DNA of 64,000 nt from Sphingomonas sp. SORGH_AS_0879 (GTDB taxonomy: Bacteria; Pseudomonadota; Alphaproteobacteria; Sphingomonadales; Sphingomonadaceae), in contig NZ_JAUTBJ010000002.1 of the NCBI RefSeq assembly GCF_030819175.1, positions 2,366,001-2,430,000 on the forward strand, read 5' to 3'. The notes beneath the pieces were generated by a model. It was not told the DNA's origin. It saw nothing but the letters and a program-made list of their open reading frames with translations, and made no database searches. Numbering within the stretch: position 1 is the first letter of the stretch; each line of letters opens with the position of its first letter. The translations under genes were made by a program, and so were the position numbers. Shown here one piece after another: positions 55,847 through 64,000 of the stretch.

Positions 55847-56185
55847 TTAACAGGCTGCTGAAAAAGGCCACGGCTTGGCGATGAAGGTGGTTTCGTCGCC
55901 ATTGTCATAGGCGATTTCGCCCTCAAGGCTGCCGTCGTCGTGCAGGTCGGCCCATCCGGTTCCCTGGACGTGGTCGCCCTCATCGCTGCCATTCCAGTCG
56001 AAGTCGACGCCGCTGGGGGTGAAGCCGACGTTCAACACGGCGGTGAGTGCGCCGAAGGCCATCTCGCCGGAGCCATCGGCGTCGACGCGAAGAAAGGCCG
56101 GGCCACACAGGTCGAGATGCTCGCGCGGCCATGCCGCGGCCTCGACGATCCGCCACCGGCCGACCGGCCCCGTCGAGACGGACAT
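55847..56185 (-). CDS. Passenger protein of the IS5-type element
   Basis: A 112-residue acidic protein (RWRIVEAAAWPREHLDLCGPA... ADGSGEMAFGAL) whose start overlaps the transposase stop (TGATG) and whose stop lies in the flanking TTAA. Similar small proteins travel with this IS type and with other mobile genes; their function is unknown to me. Confidence 0.65.
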   Translation of the reverse strand: MSVSTGPVGRWRIVEAAAWPREHLDLCGPAFLRVDADGSGEMAFGALTAVLNVGFTPSGVDFDWNGSDEGDHVQGTGWADLHDDGSLEGEIAYDNGDETTFIAKPWPFSAAC

Positions 56186-57361
56186 CACCCCGTCTCCAGC
56201 AGCCGGGGGAGCCGGATCAGGTTGTAGGCGGCGACCGTCAGCGTGAAGGCGAAGCGGACGCGTGCCAGTCCGCGAAAGCGCGTCTTGCCCTGGCCGGCGG
56301 CCGATTTCACCCAGCCGAACACCTCCTCGATCCGCTTGCGGACGCGCTGGCTGGCGGCATAGCCGGCATGCCGGGTGGTGCGGCCATCGATCGCCGAGCG
56401 TCGGCCACTGGTGTTCTGGGCGACGTGCGGGGTCACGCATCGGTCGCGCAGGTCCGACACGAAATCGCGCGTGTCATAGGCCCGGTCCGCGCCCAGCGTG
56501 ATGCGCCGCCCCTCGGGGCCGGGCGAGGTCGTCCACCATCGCCACCGCGGTCAGCCGCTCGGCAAACCCGGCCGCGCGCGTGGTTTCGGTGTCGACCACC
56601 AACCCGTGGCGGTTCTCCATCAGCACATGGCCCATGTAGCACAGCCTGGCGCCCGTGCCGGCACTCTTGCGGTAGAGCCGCGCATCGGGATCGGTGAGCG
56701 AGGCGTGCGTATCGTTGCTCCGCTTCGTGCCCCGGAAATCGACCTCGGCGTTACGCCCGCCCGGACCGTCGCCGGGCGAGCCATCATCGCCGGCATCCTC
56801 CTTCGGACGAAAGCTCTTCATGCTACTACCCAAGCATCGATCAGCGTGCCGTCGACCGAGAAATGGTCGCTCGACAGCAGCCGCCGGACCCGCGGCAAGG
56901 CCAGGATCGACGACAGGAAGCGGGCCGCGATCTCGCCGTCCAGCAGCCGTGCCCGGTTCTTCGAGAAGGTGGAGGCATCCCACACCCGTTCGTCCACGCC
57001 CAGCCCGACGAACCAGCGGAACGACAGATCGAAATCCAGCCGCTCCATCATCTGCCGCTCCGAGCGGATGCCGTGGAACAGCTGCAACAGCGGCGCGCGC
57101 AGCAGCTTCTCCGGGGCGATCGACGGGCGTCCGATCCGCGAATAGAGCGCCTCCAGATCGGGGCCTATCCCGGCCAGCGCCGCATTCACCACCACGCGGA
57201 TCTTGCGCAACGGATGGCCCGCCGGCATCCGCCGCTCCAGATCGACGCAAGAGAACAATTCTCCCGACCGCGCGTCGCCACCCCGCATCCATTCACCCTC
57301 ATCGCTGCAGTCGCGATGAATCACCTCAGGTCGCCCACAACAAGCCCTTTTCAGCAGCCTG
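55851..57361 (-). mobile_element. IS5-type element with passenger gene
   Basis: Ends CAGGCTGCTGAAAA and TTTTCAGCAGCCTG form inverted repeats; TTAA flanks both sides (55847-55850, 57362-57365). Length is 1511 bp. It carries a doubly frameshifted transposase and one passenger gene. Confidence 0.85.
56185..57288 (-). pseudogene. IS5-type transposase with two frameshifts
   Basis: The sequence starts MRGGDARSGELFSCVDLE and runs in frame to FSVDGTLIDAW; one extra base near 56822 moves it to the frame of MKSFRPKEDAGDD...HASLTDPDARLYRKS. A second shift near 56510 returns it to the first frame (DLRDRCVTPHVAQNTSG ... YNLIRLPRLLETG). The shifts compensate but the protein is interrupted by stops, so it is inactive unless these are sequence errors. 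Confidence 0.85.
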
Positions 57362-57417
57362 TTAAAGAGCGAGATCCGGCGACGCGTGCGCGAGCGTGCG
57401 GCCGATTGCTGACGGGG

Positions 57418-59331
57418 TCAGATCTCACCGCTCGGCGTCATCGCAGCGATTGCAGGGGCAACATTGCTATCCCAATATCGCAAAAGCGGCGAGACCGTCA
57501 GCAGATAGACCAGCCAGCAAGCCGAGATGGCTTCATCGGAGAAGAAAGCATTCCAGCCCATCTTGCCGTGCGCCAGTTCATGCCGAAGCGCGGGACCGGG
57601 CCTGAAATTGAGCAGGCTATCGAGTTCCCACACCATATCGGCTCCAAGGATCGCTTCGAGATCCGCGCGGCAATAACCCAGCAGGATATTAAGCGGCCGA
57701 TCGCCCTCAAGGCCGTCTTCCTCCATCTTGGCGGCGTCCCGTCCCGACATCTGGAGAATGTGGCGCAGCGAATTCTCGATCTGCGGTAGTAGCAGGTGCC
57801 CGGCGGTAGCATAGTCGCCCTGCCACATGCGCGCGAAGCCGACTGAGAAGATGTGATGGTGGCCGATGGGGATGAAGCTGCTCATCTGGACTATAGGCAG
57901 CATATGCTGTTCGTTGATCGAAAAGCGTTCCAGCACCGCCTGGCGGGCGGGCTCGATATTGCCGTGAATCCGGAAGCGGCGAACGATCGACATGTGGCGG
58001 ATGCCGTGTTCCTTGTACCAGGCTTCGCTAGGCTTATCCTCGAAATCGAGCGACGGCCCGCGCGCCACTTCGCGACCCTCATGGTCGGCGTAACTTGTCG
58101 CGAACAGGTTCGAGAGCGGAGAGTCCTTGGCCTGCTGGAGCACCAGCTCCTTCAACTTCTCGACATCGTCGGGCTTGGAGAAACCGACCATCGACCGCAA
58201 CGCGTCGGTCAGGCCCAGCGCCTTGAACTGTCCGTAGGTCTGGTCGCGGACCTCTTCGATCCCGTCGAGCTTGAAGGGGATGCCTGAGAATTCGTCGAGC
58301 GCCTTATCTTGCAGCTCGCGCAGGCGGCGGCGCATTTCATCGACTCGATCCTTGGCATCGCCGCGCGCACGGAATTCGCGCAGAGCCTGCTTGACCCAAT
58401 GCGCCTTTGCAGAACTAGACGGCACGGTTTCGGCCATGGCGAGCGTCCGTTCAATCGACTTGATCGCGGCGTCTCGGCTGGCATCCTCATCACCCGCGCG
58501 GTCATAGGCGTCGGCCGCGAGATTCCAGCACTCCTTGACCGCCATATCATAGTCCTCTGGCGGGGCGGTCGACGCGAGACTGGCGGCGGTCTCCGCGACC
58601 TCCTCGGAGGGGATCAGCTTGTGCTGTAGGACGCGCCGACCAAGCTGGGCGAGCGGGAAATAGGCACGTTCGGCAACGGCGTTGTTGAACGCCAAGCGTA
58701 AGGTTTCGGCGATCGGCTCGATCAACGTGCCGCGCTTGGCGATACGGGCATTGATCATGAAACTACGTTCGAGCGGCTTAACGCAGTCCATGGCTCGCGT
58801 GCCGATATCGGGGAACTCCAGCGCGGCACTGCCATCGGCGATGCGGCGTGCAACTTCGCAATAGGCGTCGACCGCCGTGCGCCCGGCGCGGCGCACGCCG
58901 GTTTCATAGGCGACATCTGCAAAACGCGCGCGCAGTGTGGGATGGACGATGCCGGGCGCAAGATCGGCGAGGACTTCACTCTGATTGCCCCGGAAGTCAT
59001 GCGGGATCGCGGTGCGCCGCGTCCCGTTCTGCCACTGCAAACCGAACGGATCACCTTCGCTTTCCACACGAAGATGCAGACCGACCAGAGCCGAAACGAG
59101 ACGGTAGACGCGCTCAGCCAGCGTGTCGCCGCCATCGACCGCCTCCTTGGTCTTCGACCAGAATAGATCGACTAACGCATGGCGGTCGAGGCGAGTCATG
59201 CTGCCGGTCAACGCGTTCAGATCAACCGACGCGAAATCGGCGGCCGTCACCTCTTCATAGAGCGGCTGCGGTTCAGCGGGCTGTTCAATATCCTTGTCGT
59301 CTTCGGCGAACGCTGCATTGTCGTCGCTCAT
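57418..59331 (-). CDS. DUF4209-like protein with a HEPN-type motif
   Basis: A 637-residue, mostly helical cytosolic protein. The C-terminal region resembles DUF4209: QGDYATAGHLLLPQIENSLRH, then LRHELAHGKMGW. The R-x4-H pattern in RHELAHG is that of HEPN RNases and toxins. The N-terminal 400 residues are of unknown function. It lies at the right end of the defence island, beside an IS element. The start at 59331 has a weak GGGG upstream. Confidence 0.65.
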   Translation of the reverse strand: MSDDNAAFAEDDKDIEQPAEPQPLYEEVTAADFASVDLNALTGSMTRLDRHALVDLFWSKTKEAVDGGDTLAERVYRLVSALVGLHLRVESEGDPFGLQWQNGTRRTAIPHDFRGNQSEVLADLAPGIVHPTLRARFADVAYETGVRRAGRTAVDAYCEVARRIADGSAALEFPDIGTRAMDCVKPLERSFMINARIAKRGTLIEPIAETLRLAFNNAVAERAYFPLAQLGRRVLQHKLIPSEEVAETAASLASTAPPEDYDMAVKECWNLAADAYDRAGDEDASRDAAIKSIERTLAMAETVPSSSAKAHWVKQALREFRARGDAKDRVDEMRRRLRELQDKALDEFSGIPFKLDGIEEVRDQTYGQFKALGLTDALRSMVGFSKPDDVEKLKELVLQQAKDSPLSNLFATSYADHEGREVARGPSLDFEDKPSEAWYKEHGIRHMSIVRRFRIHGNIEPARQAVLERFSINEQHMLPIVQMSSFIPIGHHHIFSVGFARMWQGDYATAGHLLLPQIENSLRHILQMSGRDAAKMEEDGLEGDRPLNILLGYCRADLEAILGADMVWELDSLLNFRPGPALRHELAHGKMGWNAFFSDEAISACWLVYLLTVSPLLRYWDSNVAPAIAAMTPSGEI

Positions 59332-59696
59332 CTGAGATGCCCCAAGTCCTTGCCCGAATTTTCTAGTCATAGATAGGAATGGCGGCGTCGCAGATGAATG
59401 GCGCACGCTATAAAAGCCGTCAAAAAGGATCGCATGCTGAATTGTCGCACGCGTAACGCATCGGCATCGCGGAATAGCGACCGCAATCTCGAGGTTACCT
59501 GCCAGTGAAGTTTCCAGAGCTGCCGCTGGCCGCTGTTAGCGTAACCGGACGTTCCTGGCACCGAAGAGGAACGGCGTATGGTGGTCGACACCTGCCGCAG
59601 GCAGATCTCAGCCGCTTCGCGGCGTCGACGACGGATGCAGCTCACCGCGCTCCTGATCGCCGGTCAGAAGAACAACGATAGTAAACCCCATCTTAC
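59332..59696. other. Gene-free stretch at the island's right edge
   Basis: 365 bp between the DUF4209-like gene and the alkB-like gene. Short frames on both strands have no recognisable product or ribosome binding site. No repeat or tRNA was seen. Confidence 0.55.
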
Positions 59697-60260
59697 CTAT
59701 GAACGATGTTCTGCGAGGCTCCGAAAGGTAATCGACCAGCGCGGGCGTTCCATCGGTGCGATGCTGTGTTCCCAGTCGTGTCGGGCGGGTCCGCTAATGT
59801 GATAACCGCCACGCGGATCGAGCGGCAACGACGCGCGGTCGAAGCCGCCGCCGCGCCGACGCCGGAAGCGCATCGTCGCCGGTTCGCCGAGGGAGATGCC
59901 GAGGACATGCCCGTAGATCGGCCGATCGCGATGCCAGCCGATCCCGGCGCCTGGGTCGTAGCGGATGAGCAGCGCCTGGATCAGCGCCTCGGGCGCTAGC
60001 CCGGCAAAATTTGCCGCCCTATCGCGGATGGGGAGAAGCCAATCCGGCATCGGTGGCGCATCCTTTGGGCGCCCGACCTCGAAGTCGTAACTCCATCCGA
60101 AGGACGTTGTCAGCCGCTTGCCCGTCCAGCCCTGAAAGCGGAACGGCTCGAGGTCGGTCGCGTCGATCCGGTCAATCAGCATGCGCTCCTCGTCCGCGGT
60201 GATCAGGTTCGCCCGCGTGGCGAGCCCCGGCAGTAGCGGCGCATCAAAGAGGTCGAGCAT
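59697..60260 (-). CDS. AlkB-like 2-oxoglutarate/Fe(II) DNA-repair dioxygenase
   Basis: A 187-residue dioxygenase. The iron ligands are in GWHRDRPIYG and in DWEHSI; RWSITFRSL carries the 2-oxoglutarate-binding arginines. It removes alkyl groups from DNA bases. Its start overlaps the dinB stop (TGATG), so it shares the SOS promoter of dinB. Confidence 0.88.
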   Translation of the reverse strand: MLDLFDAPLLPGLATRANLITADEERMLIDRIDATDLEPFRFQGWTGKRLTTSFGWSYDFEVGRPKDAPPMPDWLLPIRDRAANFAGLAPEALIQALLIRYDPGAGIGWHRDRPIYGHVLGISLGEPATMRFRRRRGGGFDRASLPLDPRGGYHISGPARHDWEHSIAPMERPRWSITFRSLAEHRS

Positions 60261-61342
60261 CACGCCGCCGCATCCGCGAAGATCGGCAATTCTGTCGGTG
60301 CCGCTGCCCGGGCCTCGACGAAGTTCGATACCGTTACGCCGACCAGTCGTATCCCCTTCTGGGTCGGCATAACCGACCGGATCAGGTCGAGCGCCGCGCG
60401 GCGCAGGCCTTCGCGACTGGTGACCGCCACGGGCTGGCTGCGGCGTCGGGTGATCTGATGGAAGTCGGCGTATTTGATCTTCACCGTGACGGTGCGGCCG
60501 AAGGCTTGCCGTCCCTCGCACCAATCCCAGACATCGTCCGCCATCTTGAGCACGCCTGCCTCGATCTCAGCGGGTTCCGTCAGGTCGCGGTTGAACGTCG
60601 TTTCCGACCCCGACGACTTGCGCACGCGGTTCGGATTGACCGGACGGTCATCTTCCCCGCGCGCGATGGCGTGGTACCATTCGGCGGAACTGCCGAAATG
60701 CTGCTGCAGGAACGCCAGCGACTTGGCGCGCAGATCGGCCCCGGTCTCGATCCCCAGCCGCTTCATCTTCTCCGCCGTCACCGGTCCGACGCCGTGGAAG
60801 CGGCTGACGGGCAGCGTCTCGACCCAGGCCGCGCCCATGTCCGGCGTGACTGCGAACTGGCCGTTGGGCTTGCGGTGATCGGAGGCGAGCTTGGCCAGGA
60901 ACTTGTTGTACGAGATGCCCGCCGATGCGGTCAGGCCGGTCTCCGCGAGAATGTCGGCGCGGATCGCCTTGGCAGTCAGCCATGCGGTTTCCAGGCCACG
61001 CTTGTTCGCGGTGACGTCGAGATAGGCCTCGTCGAGCGACAAGGGCTGGATCAGGTCCGTGTACCGCGCGAACACGTCATGGATCTGGCGCGAGACATCG
61101 CGGTACACTTCGAAGCGGGGCGGCACGAAGATCAGGTCGGGACAGCGGCGCAGCGCGGTGACTGAGGGCAAAGCGGAGCGAACGCCGAACTTGCGGGCTT
61201 CGTAGCTGGCCGCCGCCACCACGCCTCGCGCGGCGGCATGGCCGACAGCGACGGGCTTGCCGCGTAGCGACGGATTGTCACGCTGCTCCACCGACGCGAA
61301 GAAGGCGTCCATGTCGACGTGAATGATCTTACGCACCGCCAT
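60260..61342 (-). CDS. dinB: DNA polymerase IV (Y family)
   Basis: A 360-residue translesion polymerase. Catalytic motifs are VDMDAFFASVEQ and SLDEAYLDV; RVRKSSGSETTF belongs to the little finger. The ATG at 61342 with AAAAGG upstream is preferred to the GTG at 61348. A consensus LexA box lies just upstream, so it is damage-induced together with the alkB-like gene. Confidence 0.94.
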   Translation of the reverse strand: MAVRKIIHVDMDAFFASVEQRDNPSLRGKPVAVGHAAARGVVAAASYEARKFGVRSALPSVTALRRCPDLIFVPPRFEVYRDVSRQIHDVFARYTDLIQPLSLDEAYLDVTANKRGLETAWLTAKAIRADILAETGLTASAGISYNKFLAKLASDHRKPNGQFAVTPDMGAAWVETLPVSRFHGVGPVTAEKMKRLGIETGADLRAKSLAFLQQHFGSSAEWYHAIARGEDDRPVNPNRVRKSSGSETTFNRDLTEPAEIEAGVLKMADDVWDWCEGRQAFGRTVTVKIKYADFHQITRRRSQPVAVTSREGLRRAALDLIRSVMPTQKGIRLVGVTVSNFVEARAAAPTELPIFADAAA

Positions 61343-61363
61343 GCGCACCTTTTAACGCATACA

Positions 61364-61378
61364 GAACAGGATGTGAAC
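61364..61378 (-). promoter_or_regulatory. LexA (SOS) box of dinB
   Basis: The minus strand reads GTTC-ACATCCT-GTTC, an exact match to the alphaproteobacterial SOS motif GTTC-N7-GTTC, 22 bp before the dinB start. Confidence 0.88.
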
Positions 61379-61498
61379 ATATTGTGCAAAAACGTTGAAA
61401 ACCCGTCACTTATCCCACATACCCATCTCTTGGTGTAGATCCGGGCACGACGCCGTTCGAGCGATGCCGCGAACGTCGCCGATGCATTTGCCGGATGG

Positions 61499-61846
61499 TC
61501 ACCGCCGTGCGAAGAGATCCATATTCGCATCGCCCCAAGCCTTTAGCGCCGCAATGATCGGCGACAGGGATCGTCCACGATCAGACAGGCTGTATTCGAC
61601 GCGCGGCGGCACCTGAGCGAAGACCTCGCGCTCGATCAGGCCATCGGCTTCCAACTCGCGCAGCTGATTGGTCAGCATGCGCGGCGTCACATCACCAGCG
61701 CGGCGGCGCAGTTCGTTGAAGCGCGTGCGTCCGTCCTGTAGATGGTAGAGGATCACCGCCTTCCACTTGCCGTCGATCAGGCTCACCGCCGCCTCGACGG
61801 CGCAACCCGGGGTACAATCGAGGCGGGAGTGACGGGCTTTCGCCAT
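61499..61846 (-). CDS. HxlR-family regulator
   Basis: A 115-residue winged-helix regulator (SLIDGKWKAVILYHLQDG; VTPRMLTNQLRELEADGLIER), with a Cys pair in DCTPGCAVE that may sense redox state. It is divergent from a quinone-oxidoreductase-like gene, the usual target arrangement for this family. The ATG at 61846 gives the typical length. Confidence 0.88.
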   Translation of the reverse strand: MAKARHSRLDCTPGCAVEAAVSLIDGKWKAVILYHLQDGRTRFNELRRRAGDVTPRMLTNQLRELEADGLIEREVFAQVPPRVEYSLSDRGRSLSPIIAALKAWGDANMDLFARR

Positions 61847-61946
61847 CAGGGCGGTATCCTTTTTGACACTATGAGCGTTTTTTGTGCCTACGGCATAAGC
61901 TGACACCGTCCCTATCTCGCGTGCGTCAGTAAAAGGAGCAAGACCC

Positions 61947-62979
61947 ATGCGCGCCATAGCCTATCGCCAGCCCGGCCCGATTGACCGGGACGAAGCCCTT
62001 GTCGAGGTCGAACTGCCACGACCCGTTCCGACCGGGCGTGACATTCTGGTCGCAGTTCGGGCCGTCTCGGTGAACCCCGTCGACGCGAAGGTTCGCACTG
62101 GCGCCGCGCCATTCGACGGACGTGACGAGCGCATTCTCGGCTGGGATGCGGCGGGCGTGGTCGGGGCGGTCGGCCCGGAGGCCACCCGCTTCAAGGTGGG
62201 TGACGAGGTCTTCTATGCGGGCGACCTGATGCGCGACGGCAGCAATGCGGAATATCAGCTGGTCGACGAGCGGATCGTTGGCCATCGCCCCCGCAGCATC
62301 GGCTTCGCGGAGGCGGCGGCGTTGCCGCTGACGGCCATCACGGCGTGGGAAACCCTGTTCGACCGATTGAAGGTCGACAACCAGCCGGCCGGCGGCGCCC
62401 GTGCCATCCTGATCATCGGCGGCGCGGGCGGCGTCGGTTCCGCGGCGATCCAGATCGCGCGGGCCCGCACCGACCTGACCGTGATCGCCACCGCCTCGCG
62501 CGCCGAGACGGAAGGCTTGGGTGCGCGACCTCGGCGCACATCATGTCATCGATCATTCCCGGCCGATGGCACCGCAGATCGCCGCGCTGGAGATCGGCGC
62601 GCCCGCCTTCGTCTTCTCGACCACCCATACCGATCGCCATCTGGCCGACATCGCCGAGCTGATCGCGCCGCAGGGGCATTTTGCGCTGATCGACGATCCC
62701 GCCAGCCTCGACATCGTCGCCTTCAAGCGCAAGGCGGTGTCGGTCCATTGGGAATTGATGTTCACCCGGTCGCTCTTCGACACGCCGGACGTCGACGAGC
62801 AGGGGCGATTGCTGGACGCGGTCGCCGAACTGGTGGACGAGGGGCGCATTCGCACTACGGCGACCGACACGCTCTCGCCGATCAATGCCGCCAACCTGAT
62901 CGAGGCGCACCGCCGCATCGAGAGCGCCACCACGAGGGGCAAGATCGTCTTGGAAGGCTGGGACAGCCCGCAGGCGTAA
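61947..62979 (+). pseudogene. Quinone-oxidoreductase-like MDR gene, frameshifted
   Basis: The first part (RAIAYRQPGPIDRDEALVEVE to IIGGAGGVGSAAIQIARART) is a GroES-like plus Rossmann MDR protein. One extra G near 62515 breaks the frame at SRAETE; the rest continues in another frame (AWVRDLGAHHVIDHSRP to GKIVLEGWDSPQA, stop 62979). Removing one base restores about 343 codons. It may be a recent mutation or a sequence error. Confidence 0.85.
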
Positions 62980-63018
62980 TCTCGACGCGGGTCCCTACGA
63001 GCTACGCGCGCGGGCGGG

Positions 63019-63624
63019 TTAGGCGAACGCCAAATCGCCCGCGACGATCGCCATGGCATGGTCGACGAAGCGCCCCTTCTCGCCGACCGGTGCAACGTAA
63101 CGAAGTGCCTCGCGCGCCAGTTCGGGCGCGCCTCCGCGCGCGATCAGCCATGCGGCGAGATAGGGCGCGGCAAGACAACCGCCCGCCGTCGCGACATTGC
63201 CATGAGCGGCGAACGGTGCGTCGATGACCGTGACACCGGCCTCCACCACCCATGGCTTGGTGGTGAGGTCGGTGCACGCGGGCAAATCACCGATCAGGCC
63301 GAGCCTGGCCAACAACAGCGTTCCCGAACATTGCGCCGCGATCAACTGCCGCGCCGGATCAAGGCGAAGCCGGGCGAGCATCGCCGGATCGTTGGCGATC
63401 TCCCGCGTGCGGACACCACTGCCGATCAGCACCGCATCCGCCTCCTCGAGAAATGCGAGCGGCCGTTGGCGATGGACCACGACGCCGTTCATCGACGTCA
63501 CCGTCTCGGTCGGCGCCGTGATGTGCGCGGCCCAGCCATGCGGGCGCAGCCGGTTGATGATCGCGGCAGCCACGAACGAATCCAGTTCGTTGAAGCCGTC
63601 GAAGGTCAGGACCGCGACCTGCAT
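63019..63624 (-). CDS. DJ-1/PfpI-family protein
   Basis: A 201-residue class-I glutamine-amidotransferase-like protein. It starts QVAVLTFDGFNELDS and has a nucleophile-elbow cysteine in IAAQCSGTLLLA. Members include isocyanide hydratases, deglycases and chaperones; the substrate is unknown. Its start overlaps the stop of the phzF-like gene. Confidence 0.82.
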   Translation of the reverse strand: MQVAVLTFDGFNELDSFVAAAIINRLRPHGWAAHITAPTETVTSMNGVVVHRQRPLAFLEEADAVLIGSGVRTREIANDPAMLARLRLDPARQLIAAQCSGTLLLARLGLIGDLPACTDLTTKPWVVEAGVTVIDAPFAAHGNVATAGGCLAAPYLAAWLIARGGAPELAREALRYVAPVGEKGRFVDHAMAIVAGDLAFA

Positions 63625-64000
63625 CACCCTTGCGTCCGTCCGGAGAACAGCGTCCGCGTCGCACCGGCGACCCAAACCTGGCCGGTTTCATCCTGCGAGA
63701 CATGGATACGCCCGCTCCGCCCGAGGCGCGTGCCCTGTGCAGCGACATAGCTGCCGCTGGCCCGGCCGCTGGCGAACAGCCACTGGCCGACGGACGCGTT
63801 GAGGCTGCCGGTCACCGGGTCCTCGATCAGCCCGCCATGCGCGTCGGTGAAGAGCGCACGCAGTTCGAACGCGACCTCGCTGCCGGGTGCATGTGGTCCG
63901 ACGATGCCGATGTCGATATGCTCGGGGTGGTACCGCGCCGGCTCGACCGCCAGCACCGCCTCGGCCGACGCCAGCATGACCGCGATCCAGCCGGGGCCAT
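63624..64000 (-). CDS. PhzF-family isomerase-like protein (partial, cut by window edge)
   Basis: Only the C-terminal about 125 residues are in the window; the frame is open through the right edge, so the ATG at 63977 is internal. GPGWIAVMLASAEAVL and EDPVTGSLNASVGQWL are family signatures of PhzF/YddE-type epimerase-like proteins. It overlaps the PfpI-family gene (TGATG). Confidence 0.88.
   Translation of the reverse strand, partial: GPGWIAVMLASAEAVLAVEPARYHPEHIDIGIVGPHAPGSEVAFELRALFTDAHGGLIEDPVTGSLNASVGQWLFASGRASGSYVAAQGTRLGRSGRIHVSQDETGQVWVAGATRTLFSGRTQG

Noticed and set aside
59367..59645. Small frames in the gap before the alkB-like gene
   Set aside because: No ribosome binding site, no motif, Arg/Ser-rich composition.
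1..64000. CRISPR array
   Set aside because: No series of regularly spaced direct repeats and no cas genes were seen.
1..64000. Complete tRNA or rRNA genes
   Set aside because: Only the 20-bp tRNA-Pro end at 40,712 was found; no full cloverleaf or rRNA signature was recognised.

Overview
The window looks like the chromosome of an alphaproteobacterium, most likely a sphingomonad (Sphingomonas or a relative). The evidence is high G+C with strong third-position bias, a GTTC-N7-GTTC LexA box, an alphaproteobacterial tRNA-Pro 3' end, and gene families typical of that group. Products were assigned by recognising motifs and family sequence; no search was run.

Positions 1 to about 37,250 are ordinary, well-packed chromosome. 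In order they hold: a divergent peroxide-defence pair (ahpC/oxyR); two fasciclin-domain exported proteins; a pgsA-moaD-moaE operon; an LplT-like MFS transporter; the DUF485-actP acetate permease pair; a dctB-dctD two-component system facing dctA; a porin and a KgtP-like permease, so dctA, porin and permease form an organic-acid uptake block; mtnP; a tripartite RND efflux operon with a divergent TetR regulator; an overlapping GH130-GH13-GT4 carbohydrate operon; a tyrosine/homogentisate operon (MarR regulator, hppD, hmgA, maiA, Rieske protein); an RcnR-like Ni/Co sensor with a DmeF exporter; and an oxidoreductase section.

Positions about 37,890 to 59,330 are an accessory, defence-rich island built from many insertions. 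An IS481 relic cuts a ycaQ-like gene. A small phage-like operon (MmcB-like nuclease-fold protein, a 105-aa protein, a Lar-like zinc-ribbon protein) is split by an intact IS630 element and truncated by the IS481 relic. A 20-bp piece of tRNA-Pro marks an old integration junction. Then come an Mrr-type endonuclease, a type III R-M locus with a frameshifted mosaic mod, a five-gene minus-strand cassette (trypsin-like protease, unknown 332-aa protein, truncated CHAT gene, lysozyme-like protein, peptidoglycan-binding protein), a tyrosine recombinase, an intact IS3-family element, an AT-rich trio of restriction-endonuclease-like protein, soluble histidine kinase and stand-alone receiver, an IS5-type element with a passenger gene, and a DUF4209/HEPN-like protein.

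Positions 59,697 to 64,000 return to chromosome-like genes: an SOS-controlled dinB-alkB operon, an HxlR regulator with a frameshifted divergent oxidoreductase, and a PfpI-family gene with a partial phzF at the right edge.

The best candidates for an undescribed system are the nuclease-kinase-receiver trio (53,458-55,557) and the protease/unknown/CHAT/murein-hydrolase cassette (46,548-50,710). Both names are inference; neither matches a system I can name.
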